Positions 45,970-57,079 of a stretch of DNA of 64,000 nt are shown here, in pieces. The stretch comes from Xestospongia bergquistia (lineage: Eukaryota > Porifera > Demospongiae > Haplosclerida > Petrosiidae). Where the stretch lies: the NCBI GenBank assembly GCA_963965975.1, contig OZ014411.1, forward strand, positions 1,535,001 to 1,599,000, written 5' to 3'. The notes beneath the pieces are model-generated. The model saw only the letters and a list, made by a program, of their open reading frames with translations, was not told the DNA's origin and made no database searches. A program made the translations under genes and the position numbers. The stretch's first letter is position 1; every line of letters begins with the position of its first letter.

Positions 45970-47060
45970 CAAGAGCGTAGGAGTCGGTCGGGCTATTTTT
46001 TATTTAGGACGAGGTTGTAGAGTAATGATGACAAAAGGGTTAAAAATTTTAAGCTCAACCCACGTAATTATTTTCAATTCAATTAATTAACTTAACTCAA
46101 TAATGAATAATAAACCTGTGTGCATAAGACAAAATTATAATAAACAGAAATCAGTGTATCTAGTCAATGATGCCAAAGTACTGATGAGCTGGTTGTTACC
46201 AGATCACCACTTTCCAGCATTCTGAGTGTTCTTTAAAACACTCAAACCTAAGTTAATGATTATGCATGTATCTTTGAAGGCTGACCAAATATGTATTCAG
46301 CAAATAACACTATGAACTATTAATTATTAGTTAATAAGTATTTAAATAATATACATAGACTATGATTAAGAAGAGTTACACTAACGACTTAAATAATGGT
46401 GTTGTATTTCTACATCTAATAATAACACTATAATTTAATATAATGCAATTTTTCAAATTTTTGTTTGAATTGTTAACAGTAACTACTATTGTTAAGTGAT
46501 ATAACAGGTATAATGTAGCACCATTTGTTGTCATTTACAGCTACTTGCAGGTGTTATGAGGACTGTTATGTGTTAAAGCAGACAGATATGTATAAATAAG
46601 ATGACAATTAGTGATTGTTACCATATGAAGACAACAAATCCTTCAGTCAGTTATACATCTGGACTGTATACGTGTTCGGCTTTCCTTATTTCACACCTTG
46701 TATTTATCATTGTTACATGGAAATAGCAAAAGTGATAATTAAAAGACTGAGGATGTGAAACTAGTAGTGTTAATAAGATCTGAACCGTCTGATAGTGCTG
46801 AGGTAGTTTTAGTTTTCTCTAACTCGTCTTCAATGTCCGATAAATCTGAAGTTTCTGATTCAGATCTAGAGTTATATGTTTGAGAAAGATCTTTATTAGC
46901 AAACCGATCTTCTACAATTGCCATACCCTAAGCAAGTGGGTTGAGCTTAAATTTTTTAACTCTTTTGTCATCATCATTATTGAATCAAAGTTCTACAACC
47001 TCGTCCAAAATAAAAAAATAGCTCGGTCCGGCCAGTCCGGCTTTGGCCGGACCATTTTTC
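45970..47060. mobile_element. DNA transposon, about 1.1 kb, with long terminal inverted repeats
   Basis: The left end (about 45970-46060: GGGCTATTTTTTATTTAGGA, ...GACGAGGTTGTAGA, AATGATGACAAAA, AAGCTCAACCCAC) is repeated inverted at about 46935-47045 (GTGGGTTGAGCTT, TTTTGTCATCATCATT, TCTACAACCTCGTCC, AAAATAGCTCGGTCCGGCC). The inverted match covers roughly 80-90 bp with small indels. The right end also holds a GGCCGGACTGG-type GC palindrome. The interior is AT-rich with one short acidic frame. I cannot assign a superfamily or a target-site duplication. Confidence 0.6.
46739..46924 (-). CDS. Short acidic frame inside the transposon
   Basis: A 61-codon minus-strand frame beginning MAIVEDRFANKDLSQTYNSR, followed by Ser/Asp/Glu-rich sequence (SESETSDLSDIEDELEKTK). 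It starts just inside the right terminal repeat, where a transposase N-terminus would lie; acidic leaders are common there. No catalytic domain follows, so it is at most the remnant of a transposase. Confidence 0.3.
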   Translation of the reverse strand: MAIVEDRFANKDLSQTYNSRSESETSDLSDIEDELEKTKTTSALSDGSDLINTTSFTSSVF

Positions 47061-47450
47061 AGCTTCTCCAATTATTAAAACGTAATAATGAATCAACAAC
47101 ACAAAACAAATGAAACAAAAAGAAAAATTAACAAGGCTGGTAACTCACACTCATTTGGCAGCCCTGTTTTCATTCACCGCACCATTAGATTCAAAATAAT
47201 TTGCACGCTTAATCACGTGTGTACCAGCTGGCTAGTAACCCTACGTATTTCCAGACAAGCCACACCAAACGACAAATTTCAATTTTCATAAGAGACCTTT
47301 TGGAAAAAAGCAGATTGTTCAAAGAAGTTTTCAGTGGTCTGTTTGCATAAACGAGGGTCATAAATTCTTTTTCATTGCAATTATGGTATAGTCTCCTTGA
47401 ATACAAGAACACATAATTTTAAATATAGAGATTAATTGAGCTTTATGAAC
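47061..47450. other. Spacer, no gene seen
   Basis: Noncoding sequence between the DNA transposon and the Penelope-like remnant. Open frames on both strands overlap here and show no recognisable protein pattern. Confidence 0.5.
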
Positions 47451-47481
47451 GTGATAGAATTCTGAAAAAAGTTAACAGAAC

Positions 47482-47505
47482 GTTTCGGCCAAAGGCCTTC
47501 ATCAG
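47482..47505 (-). ncRNA. Hammerhead-ribozyme-like core
   Basis: On the minus strand CTGATGA (47505-47499) is followed by a GGCC-TTT-GGCC stem II and GAAAC (47486-47482), the conserved hammerhead core. A possible stem III (GTTCTG with CAGAAT, 47459-47481) follows. I could not pair stem I, so activity is doubtful. Hammerhead motifs are established in terminal repeats of Penelope-like elements, and the position fits. Confidence 0.55.
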
Positions 47506-47726
47506 CTGTTTAAGAAACATTGGCAAAAAAACAGTCACTTATATAGCAATGCATGATGTTTACAGTTATTATGTAGGCCAGAAGTTGTCCTAGGAAGATA
47601 GAAAAGGACGCTAAGTTGTACCATGTTGGAGATCACGAGTACAGAGTTGTACCACGAAGCACGAAAAGGACGCGAACTGGTTAATTAAATTATAGGGGGA
47701 GTGGCTGTAAGTTATTACGAAGATCG

Positions 47727-47975
47727 TTAACTGCAGAATAGAGAGGTCCAGGTAGGATTAATGATTAGGCCTGGATCAGAGTTGATGGTGTTGCTGGTGG
47801 TTTTTATGTAGATGGCCTCTTTAGTTCTCCTCTTCCACCAGTTGATTTCTTGTTCTAGTATTCTGCTTTCAACCCATAAAATCCTGTGTCCTGTATCAAT
47901 GTAGTGGCATGCAAGAGCATTGTTGGTATCCCTGTTCATGACAGCTCTTTTGTGTTCAGCTATCCTAGTCTTCAA
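47727..47975 (-). pseudogene. GIY-YIG endonuclease end of a Penelope-like element
   Basis: The 82-codon frame has the family's C-terminal pattern: LKTRIAEHKRAV, then ALACHYIDTGHRILW, a Glu before LEQEINWWKRRTKEAIYIK, and an N-SDPGL-I end. The N-terminal GIY and YIG strands are lost to stops. In intact elements this domain nicks DNA for target-primed reverse transcription. Compare the fuller copy at 54864-55901. Confidence 0.75.
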
Positions 47976-48727
47976 TGTTCGTTGTGCTATTCATTTTGTC
48001 AATAAAAAATCTTCTATTAGTATGACGATCAGAAGCATAAGTTGCATTTACTATGTAGTTTATTGCTTCCTCAGTCAGGTTCGCATCTTTTTGTTGTGTC
48101 ATTGCTTTTTGGACACTTTAAAAAGTTCTCTAGGTGGATAAAGCTCTCCATTTAACTATTTTATTAATGTAATGATGCTTTCTTATGCAATTTTTCTTAC
48201 AAATCATGTTTTGTTACATAATTGTCACTTAAAATACGAAAAGGATCTCAATCTTGTGGACAGGCATAAATACACAATTCTTTGTACCTAATATTGTCAA
48301 CAGTAGGTACATAATGCTATATAATGCACACTATACATCAACTAATGATTCACTTTTGCTTCTTTTTCATTTAAATTAAAAATGATATTTATAACTTAAT
48401 TAATTGGATGTTGTTCCTTTAGTGACATATGCTTTGAAAAGTAATCATGACATTTTGATTATATTAAAAAGGGATACATTTAGGTCACAATTCAGAAGTC
48501 ACAATGCCAGTGCAAAACAACTAGTTGGAATTACCTCAAAATAACCTACGTTTCCTGAACGTTATATATACATATATAGAGTTTATGGACGTAATGTACA
48601 AGGTGTTAATCGAGGTACCGGTACAGCAAACCTTCACAAAGAGATTTATACATTTTAGGAATCATGTGAAAGCAAGCCACTTCCTCGAAGCCAGTCAGCT
48701 CACATAAAGAAGCCATGCCTATTACTG

Positions 48728-48757
48728 GGAGGGGCTGGCTATACCAGACTATATAAA
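48728..48757 (+). promoter_or_regulatory. P-unit 2 promoter: GGGAGGGGCTGG plus TATATAAA
   Basis: TATATAAA at 48750-48757, 12 bp after GGGAGGGGCTGG. Conserved in P units 1 and 3. Confidence 0.55.
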
Positions 48758-51700
48758 GATAAGTCGATTGGTATATCAGCTAGTAGATAAAAATAAAATA
48801 GTTTACTCTAAGATTTTAGCAAGTATATACTTCATGGAATATCACTGTCTTATGTTCTATTAGTCAATTGCTAAGCTGATTGTCTTTAAAACTGCTAATA
48901 ATGACTAATCAAGAAAGCAGACTTTTTTGGAAAAAAACTCAGAGCAAGCAGAAACAAAACGTGGGAGTAGTGAGCATGATAGCTGCTTAGCTAAATGATA
49001 GTGGCTGTCCTTGAAACTGTTCCAATATCTAGATGCTAAAGGTAACTTTAATAATGGATTTTTATATAAGTACTCACTTCACACTTGAGCTTTCAATTTT
49101 CAGACTGAACCAACTATACATGCAGTGATTTAAAGAAGCTGATGTAAATGTCATCTAGTCTAATGATAATTTTGTCTTCCTTAACAAGCAGACATAGCAA
49201 AATGTGTGAACAAGATGTTAAAATGCCATATTTAAGTTAATCACGTTCATTTAAACACTATTGACTGGTAAGTTGTACATTTAATATGATTAATTGTATA
49301 AGTCAAGTAACAAGTCACAAACTGTTAAAAGAGAATAAAGATATACAAACTGTAAATAACGTATAAATAACTATGTCTACATGTTGATTGGATTGTATGG
49401 CAATTATCTTGTAACATGTTGTTATATGTGACAGAGGGATATATACTATTTTGATCACAGAAATAGTTCCCTTATTGAAAATAAGTTCACAAATTTCGTC
49501 AGATATATTTTGGATCAGACAATGTAATACTTGATGCTTTTAAGAAACATCATTTGTTCTATGCATATTTGTTATTTCTAATTATAAAATTACTGGGTAT
49601 GTAGGACATGACTATGTATGGTAGTTATGATAACAATAATGATATATATATACACACTCCCTCACACGGCATGAATATGTATCATGCTAAAAATGATATT
49701 TTTATATTAAACAATGTAATGTCCTGTGTTGAAAATCACAGAGTAATACTCTATCTGTGACTATAATTATCTATATATAGCACTATCAAAAATATATGAT
49801 CAATGTACATGCTTTGCGAGTATAATTATGAAGTTTAAATATAAAATTGGAGTATTTTTTTGCATGTAATAACAAAAAGCATTGTATACAGACTTTTCTC
49901 AGCAGCTCTATATGCAAATATCACTGCAATGCTTTTATTGTTATCTAGAAAAATGAATTTATCATTATTAAGTATGATGTTTGTGTAGGTTGTTTTTATA
50001 CTGTAGACACTATACCATAATAGACTATACTATACTATGATGATGCATGCAGTCAGCAAATAAGAACAGTATAATGACTTGTTGTTATCATAATACAAAT
50101 GAATGACTATATGGTCTAATAATATACCTTTGAGTTCAAATTTAGTAATATTAATTTTACTATGGACTCTAGGATTACACATTAGAAACTATATGTTATG
50201 CCACATGAGCAGCAATCCATCATCTCCTATACCAATCATCTACTATGTAAGATATTCAAGCAAATAACTTAAGCAATTACAATTTTTTCATGTAAAAATT
50301 TTAAAATTGTAGAGGTAGGATATGTTTAGCCAACATTATTAACATGTAAATGAAATAATACATTGTGTGGACAATCCATAGCAGTTATACATATTTGTAA
50401 AATAACCTTTAGTTATAGTTACAAATTGGGTAGTAATTTGTGCATGCACATAACACTAACACATACAGAATACATAAGCTAAGTATGAAATATTAAAATA
50501 TATACAAAAAGCAATGTATGCAAAACTGGCAGTCAAATTTGAACATGTATATAGAAGTAAAATAATAATGAAGTTATATATGTAGACAGGTCATATTATG
50601 TTGTCAAATTGTATTTTAAGTACTGATACTACTTCAAATAGTTTTTATTTGTCGTTCTATGTTTCTACATCAAGCTAATATAATAGTTTCATAGGTGTTA
50701 CAAAAATATGAAATCGACACCATTATCACAAAAAGTGTTAGAAACTTATTTTTTACACAATCATGCAATGTAACAAAATACTGCACAGTTTTTAAAAATC
50801 ATGAAAAAGCAAAACTATTTTTAGTTTATTAGTTTATCTTTGTGCATTACCTTTTAAAACAATGCAAACATAATGAGCAATTTATAAATATATATGCGTA
50901 ATGATAAGCTGACTGTTATAATGACAATTTAGAATAGTTATGGTTTTATCTTATTCGATAGCCATTGTAACTAATTTTAACATTTCATTATTGTTGCCAA
51001 CATTGGGTTATATGTTTTAATAAAGTATAGTTTTATAAATATTCAAGTTAGGGAAAATATAATAAAAATGTGTCTATTTAAGAACTGGCAAATGTATCCT
51101 TCTGTGCCAGACTATATATGAAATGGAACATGATGTATATTGCTTTCTGCTTTGACAATTATTGTGTTTTAAAATGTAGAGGCTGTGTATGTTATAGCTA
51201 AAAGGAGGTATTTATTAAATGTAAGATATGTAGCATTTTAGTAACACACTATAGTGGCTGATGCATGTATAAACCAAATATTAATGTAATGTAAAATGAA
51301 ACAAAACCCTCATATTAGAATGGGATAAATCAGTGTAAACTTTACAATATAAAAGTAAACAACAGAAATAAAGTAAATATTGGTCTTAAAATGATTGTGT
51401 TTCTCAGTGTGTTGACACTGGATTTTGTGGTGTAAGGATAGAAGATGTATGTTAGAGAATTAGACATTTGGTGTAAAAGAAGGTCTATATATATTGTGGG
51501 CACACACCATATTTTGATAGACTTAAATCAAGTAAACCACATCGATAAATAGCTGCTATATGAAGGTGGTTTTTCGATTTTTGACTGATATATAAGAACA
51601 TTATTATTGCTATTAATGAATGTCCATCCAGATTTGAGCTTGCATTTCATGGCTTTTGTTGTTGTTATGGCAACAGCAACAATCTATCTACCCTGCCAAA

Positions 51701-51884
51701 CTAATTGTTTACCTGTAAGCGTCACTTAGTTGCTAGCTTTTAAACGTTAAAAAAATTATTGCAAAAGCAACCGGCCACGGGTATTAATACATTTACATTT
51801 AATTTGCCCTTCCCATCAAAGGATTAACTAACAAACAACACAAACATAATAATGCGCAATTTATATATATTTACATTTGTACAG

Positions 51885-51985
51885 CCATAATTACGAAAGG
51901 CGCGGCCATAGGGGCGGCGGAAAGGGGTGACGCCATTTTGAAATAGGTTCGAGAGAAGACAGCGCTTTCTTTCGCCATTAAGGTG
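51885..51985 (+). promoter_or_regulatory. GC-rich YY1-like block and donor, P unit 2
   Basis: ATTACGAAAGGCGCGGCCAT, GTGACGCCATTTTGAAA (YY1-like GCCATTTTG) and TTCGAGAGAAGACAGCG are followed by ATTAAG|GTGAAA. Unit 3 has AAG|GTGAGA, a better donor. Probably a core promoter with a noncoding first exon. Confidence 0.45.
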
Positions 51986-52946
51986 AAATATTATCATATT
52001 AAAAGCAGCAATATTCATATATAATTTACTAAAACATTTTTTGTTATTTTTAGCTTACAGGCAAATATATATACTCAATAGGCTCTATTTACTTTCTGAC
52101 TTAAAAAGCATATAGCAAGAAAAACATGGTATCTACTTAGAATGTTTTAATGGCTACAAATTCCAATATATTATAATCCTATTATGGAATTACTTTTATT
52201 TGATGGTGGATACAGTATTTAAATGTGTCAACTAGCCTCTTGACAACAGTTGTCTCATGCATGAAGAATGAGAGTAGTTCTAAGAGAAAATGATAGTTAA
52301 AAGTCCATTGTTTATACATACAATGACAGAGAAGAAGAAGACAGCTCTAAGTTTCTAGACTAGGAGTTAACAGAGAAAACCTGGGAAGTTTTCAGGTTTT
52401 AGACCAGACATAATGAAGACTGCATTTGAGTAATAAAGATTACAAGAGAAACCATGAAGTTAGTTTAGCCATTAAATGAAGTGGCATGTTTTTAGCAATG
52501 ATGACATCAAAGATGTCTTCATATTATAAACAAAATAAAACCTATTTCTATTCATCAAATTTACGCCAGTTGTATCAGAAATATTATATATGTGAGATGT
52601 TTCTACACATTATTATGAATTGCATACAACATTTGTAGCTGATTTAACGTCAGGCTATGCACTGTATTAACTCACATTTCATTATTTACATAAAATCAAG
52701 TCTATGATATTGCTACAATCATTATTGTCCTATTATAATTTATCTTGTAAAGTGTCTGGCTAGTTATTATAGCTAAAATTGGAATATTTTTATAGAAGGC
52801 TCTAAAACCTAGTTCTACTCATACTAAATGTATGTGCTTATATATTAGATATATAAATTTTAATATGCATATGAACAATGTAATATTTTGATATATGATA
52901 ATGCATTATCTTTATGAAATATTTATTTTATTTATTTTCATTGCAG

Positions 52947-54173
52947 GATCTGATTCTCATTATGTTTCAAATGTTAAATATCAACAATGACCACATACAT
53001 GACCCAGTAGTGGTTGAAGAAAGTGACGACGTACATGAGCCAGTAGTGGTTGAAGACAATGTTTACCTACATGACCCAGTAATGGTTGAAGACAATGACA
53101 ACCTACATGAGCCAGTAATGGTTGAAGAAAATGACCACATACATGAGCCAGTAGTGGTTGAAGAAAATGACGACGTACATGAGCCAGTAGTGGTTGAAGA
53201 AAATGACGACGTACATGAGCCAGTAGTGGTTGAAGACAATGTTTACCTACATGACCCAGTAATGGTTGAAGAAAATGACCACATACATGAGCCAGTAGTG
53301 GTTGAAGAAAATGACCACATACATGACCCAGTAGTGGTTGAAGAAAATGACGACGTACATGAGCCAGTAGTGGTTGAAGAAAATGACGACGTACATGAGC
53401 CAGTAGTGGTTGAAGACAATGTTTACCTACATGACCCAGTAATGGTTGAAGACAATGACAACCTACATGAGCCAGTAATGGTTGAAGAAAATGACCACAT
53501 ACATGACCCAGTAATGGTTGAAGAAAATGACCACATACATGAGCCAGTAGTGGTTGAAGAAAATGACCACATACATGAGCCAGTAGTGGTTGAAGAAAAT
53601 GACGACGTACATGAGCCAGTAGTGGTTGAAGAAAATGACGACGTACATGAGCCAGTAGTGGTTGAAGACAATGTTTACCTACATGACCCAGTAATGGTTG
53701 AAGAAAATGACCACATACATGAGCCAGTAGTGGTTGAAGAAAATGACCACATACATGAGCCAGTAGTGGTTGAAGAAAATGACGACGTACATGAGCCAGT
53801 AGTGGTTGAAGAAAATGACGACGTACATGAGCCAGTAGTGGTTGAAGACAATGTTTACCTACATGACCCAGTAATGGTTGAAGACAATGACAACCTACAT
53901 GAGCCAGTAATGGTTGAAGAAAATGACCACATACATGACCCAGTAATGGTTGAAGAAAATGACCACATACATGACCCAGTAGTGGTTGAAGAAAATGACG
54001 ACGTACATGAGCCAGTAGTGGTTGAAGAAAATGACGACGTACATGAGCCAGTAGTGGTTGAAGACAATGTTTACCTACATGACCCAGTAATGGTTGAAGA
54101 CAATGACAACCTACATGAGCCAGTAATGGTGGAAAACAATACTTTTCAGAAGATGGAACTCGTTGTTCGTTAG
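52947..54173 (+). CDS. P-family repeat protein, 32 acidic/His 12-mers
   Basis: The exon follows a strong acceptor (tatttattttcattgcag) and stays open to TAG at 54171-54173. If the upstream ATG at 52914 is used instead, the product is 419 residues with a hydrophobic leader (MKYLFYLFSLQDLILIMFQM). After LNINN come exactly 32 units of 12 residues (36 bp), then TFQKMELVVR. Four unit types (VYLHDPVM, DNLHEPVM, DHIH[D/E]PV, DDVHEPVV) recur in order, giving a higher-order period of 5-7 units. Each unit has 1-2 His and 3-5 acidic residues, so the protein is very acidic and could bind metal ions. No family is recognised. Compared with 61875 it lacks 10 codons (VFIRENLNLL) of the non-repeat part. Confidence 0.65.
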   Translation, partial: DLILIMFQMLNINNDHIHDPVVVEESDDVHEPVVVEDNVYLHDPVMVEDNDNLHEPVMVEENDHIHEPVVVEENDDVHEPVVVEENDDVHEPVVVEDNVYLHDPVMVEENDHIHEPVVVEENDHIHDPVVVEENDDVHEPVVVEENDDVHEPVVVEDNVYLHDPVMVEDNDNLHEPVMVEENDHIHDPVMVEENDHIHEPVVVEENDHIHEPVVVEENDDVHEPVVVEENDDVHEPVVVEDNVYLHDPVMVEENDHIHEPVVVEENDHIHEPVVVEENDDVHEPVVVEENDDVHEPVVVEDNVYLHDPVMVEDNDNLHEPVMVEENDHIHDPVMVEENDHIHDPVVVEENDDVHEPVVVEENDDVHEPVVVEDNVYLHDPVMVEDNDNLHEPVMVENNTFQKMELVVR

Positions 54174-54555
54174 AGTGATGATGCAATTGTGTTAATTAAG
54201 GTGCAATGTCTATTAGTTGTATGTAGCAATACATGCATACCTCCTTTTTTATTGGTATAGTTAATTACGTTGTGTTTGTCTAACAACCATTGTTATGATT
54301 CATATGGAATATTGTTCATAAATACATTTTGAGAACAAGTACTATAGTTAAACATGCATTGTATATATGTTTATTACTATTTGCAAGTATAGTATAAATA
54401 TCATTTCATATTTTTATTTATCAAACATATTTCTAATTAGGCTTAAATAATTGAACAACATATGACTGACTTCAAGTTACTAGCAATAATAAAATTAGCC
54501 TATTCATATGTTTATTGCTTTCAATATTCATTTTATTTCACCAAACAAAAAATGT
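54174..54555 (+). other. 3' flank of P gene 2
   Basis: Noncoding; shares 'attggt.tagttaatta' and 'ttttgagaaca' landmarks with the 3' flank of P exon 1 (13609-13760), so the UTR is part of the duplicated unit. Confidence 0.6.
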
Positions 54556-54569
54556 ATTAACGCCAAACG

Positions 54570-54600
54570 TTTTAATAGTCAGAGCGACTATCTTCGTCAG
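54570..54600 (-). ncRNA. Degenerate hammerhead-like core
   Basis: On the minus strand CTGACGA (54600-54594, matching CUGANGA), a 7-bp stem GATAGTC/GACTATT with loop GCTCT, then AAAAC where GAAAC is expected. Loss of the invariant G predicts inactivity. Confidence 0.5.
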
Positions 54601-54863
54601 TGGCTTAAATAATAAAAGTAAAAGTAAAAAGCTTCTATTTATACTACACGCTAAGGTACAAAGTTCAACAATACAATAAACAATCTTCATTCCTCCTAGT
54701 GTTGCGTGGGTGGGCTGCTACGTATGGAGTGCTTTGATGTTATGCATCTTGGCATGTATAGCGTTGGTGGGCTGCTTTACATGCATATTGGACCGAATGT
54801 GAGGTAAGTCCCAGGGAGAGGACCCTTCTCACGGTTGATAGAAGGACATTTGTTGTTGATGTG

Positions 54864-55901
54864 TCAAGATTCAAGGATGATTCTTTGCCAGAGGAAAGAG
54901 TGGTGAGCTAGGATAGAAGGGTTATTCCAGTTTATGGAGTGGCCAGTCTGGCAGACATGTTCAGATACACCACTAGAACAAATGTCCAGTTTTCGCATTG
55001 CTCTCTTGTGTTCAGTGATGCGTTGTGATATATTTCTGCCAGTTTGTCCAATATAACTTGCCTCACAGTCTTGGCAAGAAATCTGATAAAAGACACCAGA
55101 CTTCTTTGTGATGGGTAATGTATCTTTAGGCCTTGATAAGATTTTTCTTAAGGTGTTTTGTGGTCTAAAGGTGGTTTCTATGCCAAGAGGGGAGAGAATC
55201 CTTTTTATAGATTCTGGTTTGCCTTGTACATAAGGAATGGTGATTCTAGTTGTTTTTTGGTCACTAGTGTTAGGTGGTTTTGTTTTTAGGGTAGAGTGTC
55301 TTTGGCATCTTTTGATGAAATTTATTGGATACCTGTTCTTTTGTAGAGCCTGAAAGATAAGAGATTCTTCCTCCACCTGTTGTACAAAGGAGGACGAGTG
55401 TGTTAAGGCCCTGAAAATAAAGAGCGACAAACAGATAGTTTGTGAGAGGAAGGGTGGTGGGATGAGAACTGAAGGGGGTCTGTTTCCAATAAACTGCAGT
55501 GGATAAAACTGTCCTCTAAATGAAAAGTAAGTGGCTTTGAGACAGAACTCAAGAAGCTCTCTATCTCTAGTGATGAGGATGTCCAAAAAGGGCAAACAGC
55601 CATTACTTTCCATCTCTACTGTAAACTGGATTGAAGGTTCAATGGAGTTGAGATGTTGATGGAAACTCTCAACCATCGAAGGTAGTAGGGCGACACAGGT
55701 GTCATCTACATACCTTTTGCAGAAAATAGGAGGGTGTGAAAAGGAGGTTAAGGCCCTTTGTTCTATATTCTCCATCACCATATCTGCTACAATCACAGAC
55801 ACAGAGGAACCCATAGCAGTTTCAAAAATTTGTTGATAAAACTGTCCTCTAAATGAAAAGTAAGTGGATTTGAGACAGAACTCAAGAAGCTCTCTCTTCA
55901 A
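54864..55901 (-). pseudogene. Penelope-like reverse transcriptase/GIY-YIG protein, rearranged
   Basis: A 345-codon frame. It begins inside the RT palm (TYFSFRGQFYQQIFETAMGS, MGSSVSVIVADMVME), followed by the catalytic KRYVDDT motif and FLDILITR. The expected 'VYRKPTHT' segment is then replaced by a second copy of LLEFCLKATYFSFRGQFY. The following stretch is out of frame: FSSHHPSSHKLSVC is found in the other frame (55403-55603). The frame recovers at RALTHSSSF. The GIY-YIG domain is present: SGVFYQISCQDCEASYIGQT, then RITEHKRA. The N-terminal RT is missing, so the element is dead. Confidence 0.85.
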
Positions 55902-55980
55902 TAAAGTACCAATTGAGTTAGCAATTTATGTCGCAAGGGAACGTCTACAAGTAGACAACACCTTAGAGGACAGAACTGCC

Positions 55981-57079
55981 TAAAGTATATATATATAGGT
56001 TTGATTCTAACATATGTTGTGGTTATCATAACTAACAAAATAGGTTGTTATAACTAATATTGTTAATGTAAATCATTGTGGTGACATGCTTCTTTTTTTT
56101 TTTGTTTCATCTTATAATGTACTTTTTTGATAACCACACTGAAAAAAGCATGTTGTCATTATAACTACAGTTACATCAATATGATGTAAGCCCAATTCAA
56201 AGTTGCTACAAGGCCAATACTAGTGTAACTCAATAAGCATGAAGCGAACTAGTTACATTTACAACCACATTCCTTTACACCCACTTTTGCTATAGTAGTC
56301 AAATCATGGCTTCATTTGAAGCTATAAGCAGATGCTATTTCAACTTAATTAACCTAGTTAGTTAGGTTGAAACAGTATCTACCTCTCCCTCATAATTTCA
56401 GTTATTGGACATAAACAAAGAATACTTTTGGCTTCTAGTTGGCATTTCACATATTAAGTTAGATCAGTTTTTGGCTTTGTGGTAACTCAATATTGCGCTT
56501 ACATCAACTTGATGAGATTCTGGTAACAAGGACAATGGTTGAAATGACAAAATTCTATTTTAAGTGCATTATTATACCTATGTCATTTCTGTTCTTCACA
56601 CCAGTCATTAATATCTGATTTATTTAATTACAATGTTTATCATGGTCATAAACTAACAAATGGTTTGACTTATATTTATCTAAAACACTATGCTTTGTAA
56701 ACTAATATTGCTTTTTCTCCCTTTTACCAATTTGTTTTAATAACTAGATTACATTGTTATTTTGGTGTTAAACTACCTAAACTAGTTATAGTAACAGTCA
56801 GTCAATGGTTAAATTATATTTATTGCTTGCTTTAATAATTTTACAGATCGTAACAAAATAATATTATTACTGTATTTAGTCAATATAATTATATATAGGA
56901 ATTAGTGCAAAGAAGAGATCAAAATATCCAATTTCGTGACATTCAACTGGGTTCATCCACTCGCGTTTTTTAGGTATCATTTCATCCTGTTACACTTATA
57001 ATTTATTATTATTGTGTGAGGAAACATAATGGTATTGTCATGATTGTGGTATACACCTCTGCTATACTGGGAAGAGTGA
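55981..57079. repeat. Fragment of G-family flank (matches 15780-16930)
   Basis: Matches copy B from 'ggtttgattctaacatatgtt' to 'tatactgggaagagtgat', with an internal replacement at about 56635-56810. It joins P unit 3 at 57079. No gene is seen. Confidence 0.75.

Larger units (their letters stand above)
47450..48130 (-). mobile_element. Penelope-like retroelement, 3' remnant
   Basis: The minus-strand remnant holds the C-terminal GIY-YIG endonuclease region and, 3' of it, a terminal segment with a hammerhead-like core. The part upstream of the open frame (47976-48130) has many stops. The reverse transcriptase is missing, consistent with 5' truncation. The right end runs into the start of P unit 2. 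Confidence 0.7.
48160..52946 (+). repeat. P unit, copy 2, upstream part
   Basis: Nearly identical to 57080-61874, showing a recent duplication, and more distantly similar to 7240-13440. Contains promoter boxes (48728-48757), the ATGTGTGAACAAGAT piece (about 49202), long noncoding sequence and the GC-rich block (51885-51985). Frames such as the one at 48525 lie upstream of the TATA box and are not kept in unit 1. No coding exon can be proven before 52947. Confidence 0.85.
54560..55980 (-). mobile_element. Penelope-like retroelement, 5'-truncated
   Basis: The minus-strand element covers part of the reverse transcriptase, the linker, the GIY-YIG endonuclease and a 3' terminal segment with a hammerhead-like core (54570-54600). 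It lies between the 3' flank of P unit 2 and a fragment of G-family flank. Confidence 0.85.

Noticed and set aside
48525-48707. 60-codon frame also present at 57434
   Set aside because: Lies upstream of the TATA box, is conserved only because units 2 and 3 are recent copies, and is broken in unit 1.
50700-50880. Frame corresponding to 59595-59786
   Set aside because: Unit 2 carries changes that alter it; no protein pattern.
52981-54186. 401-codon minus-strand frame over the 36-bp repeat array
   Set aside because: A shadow of the repeat; the conserved acceptor and flanking residues support the plus strand. Kept only as an observation.
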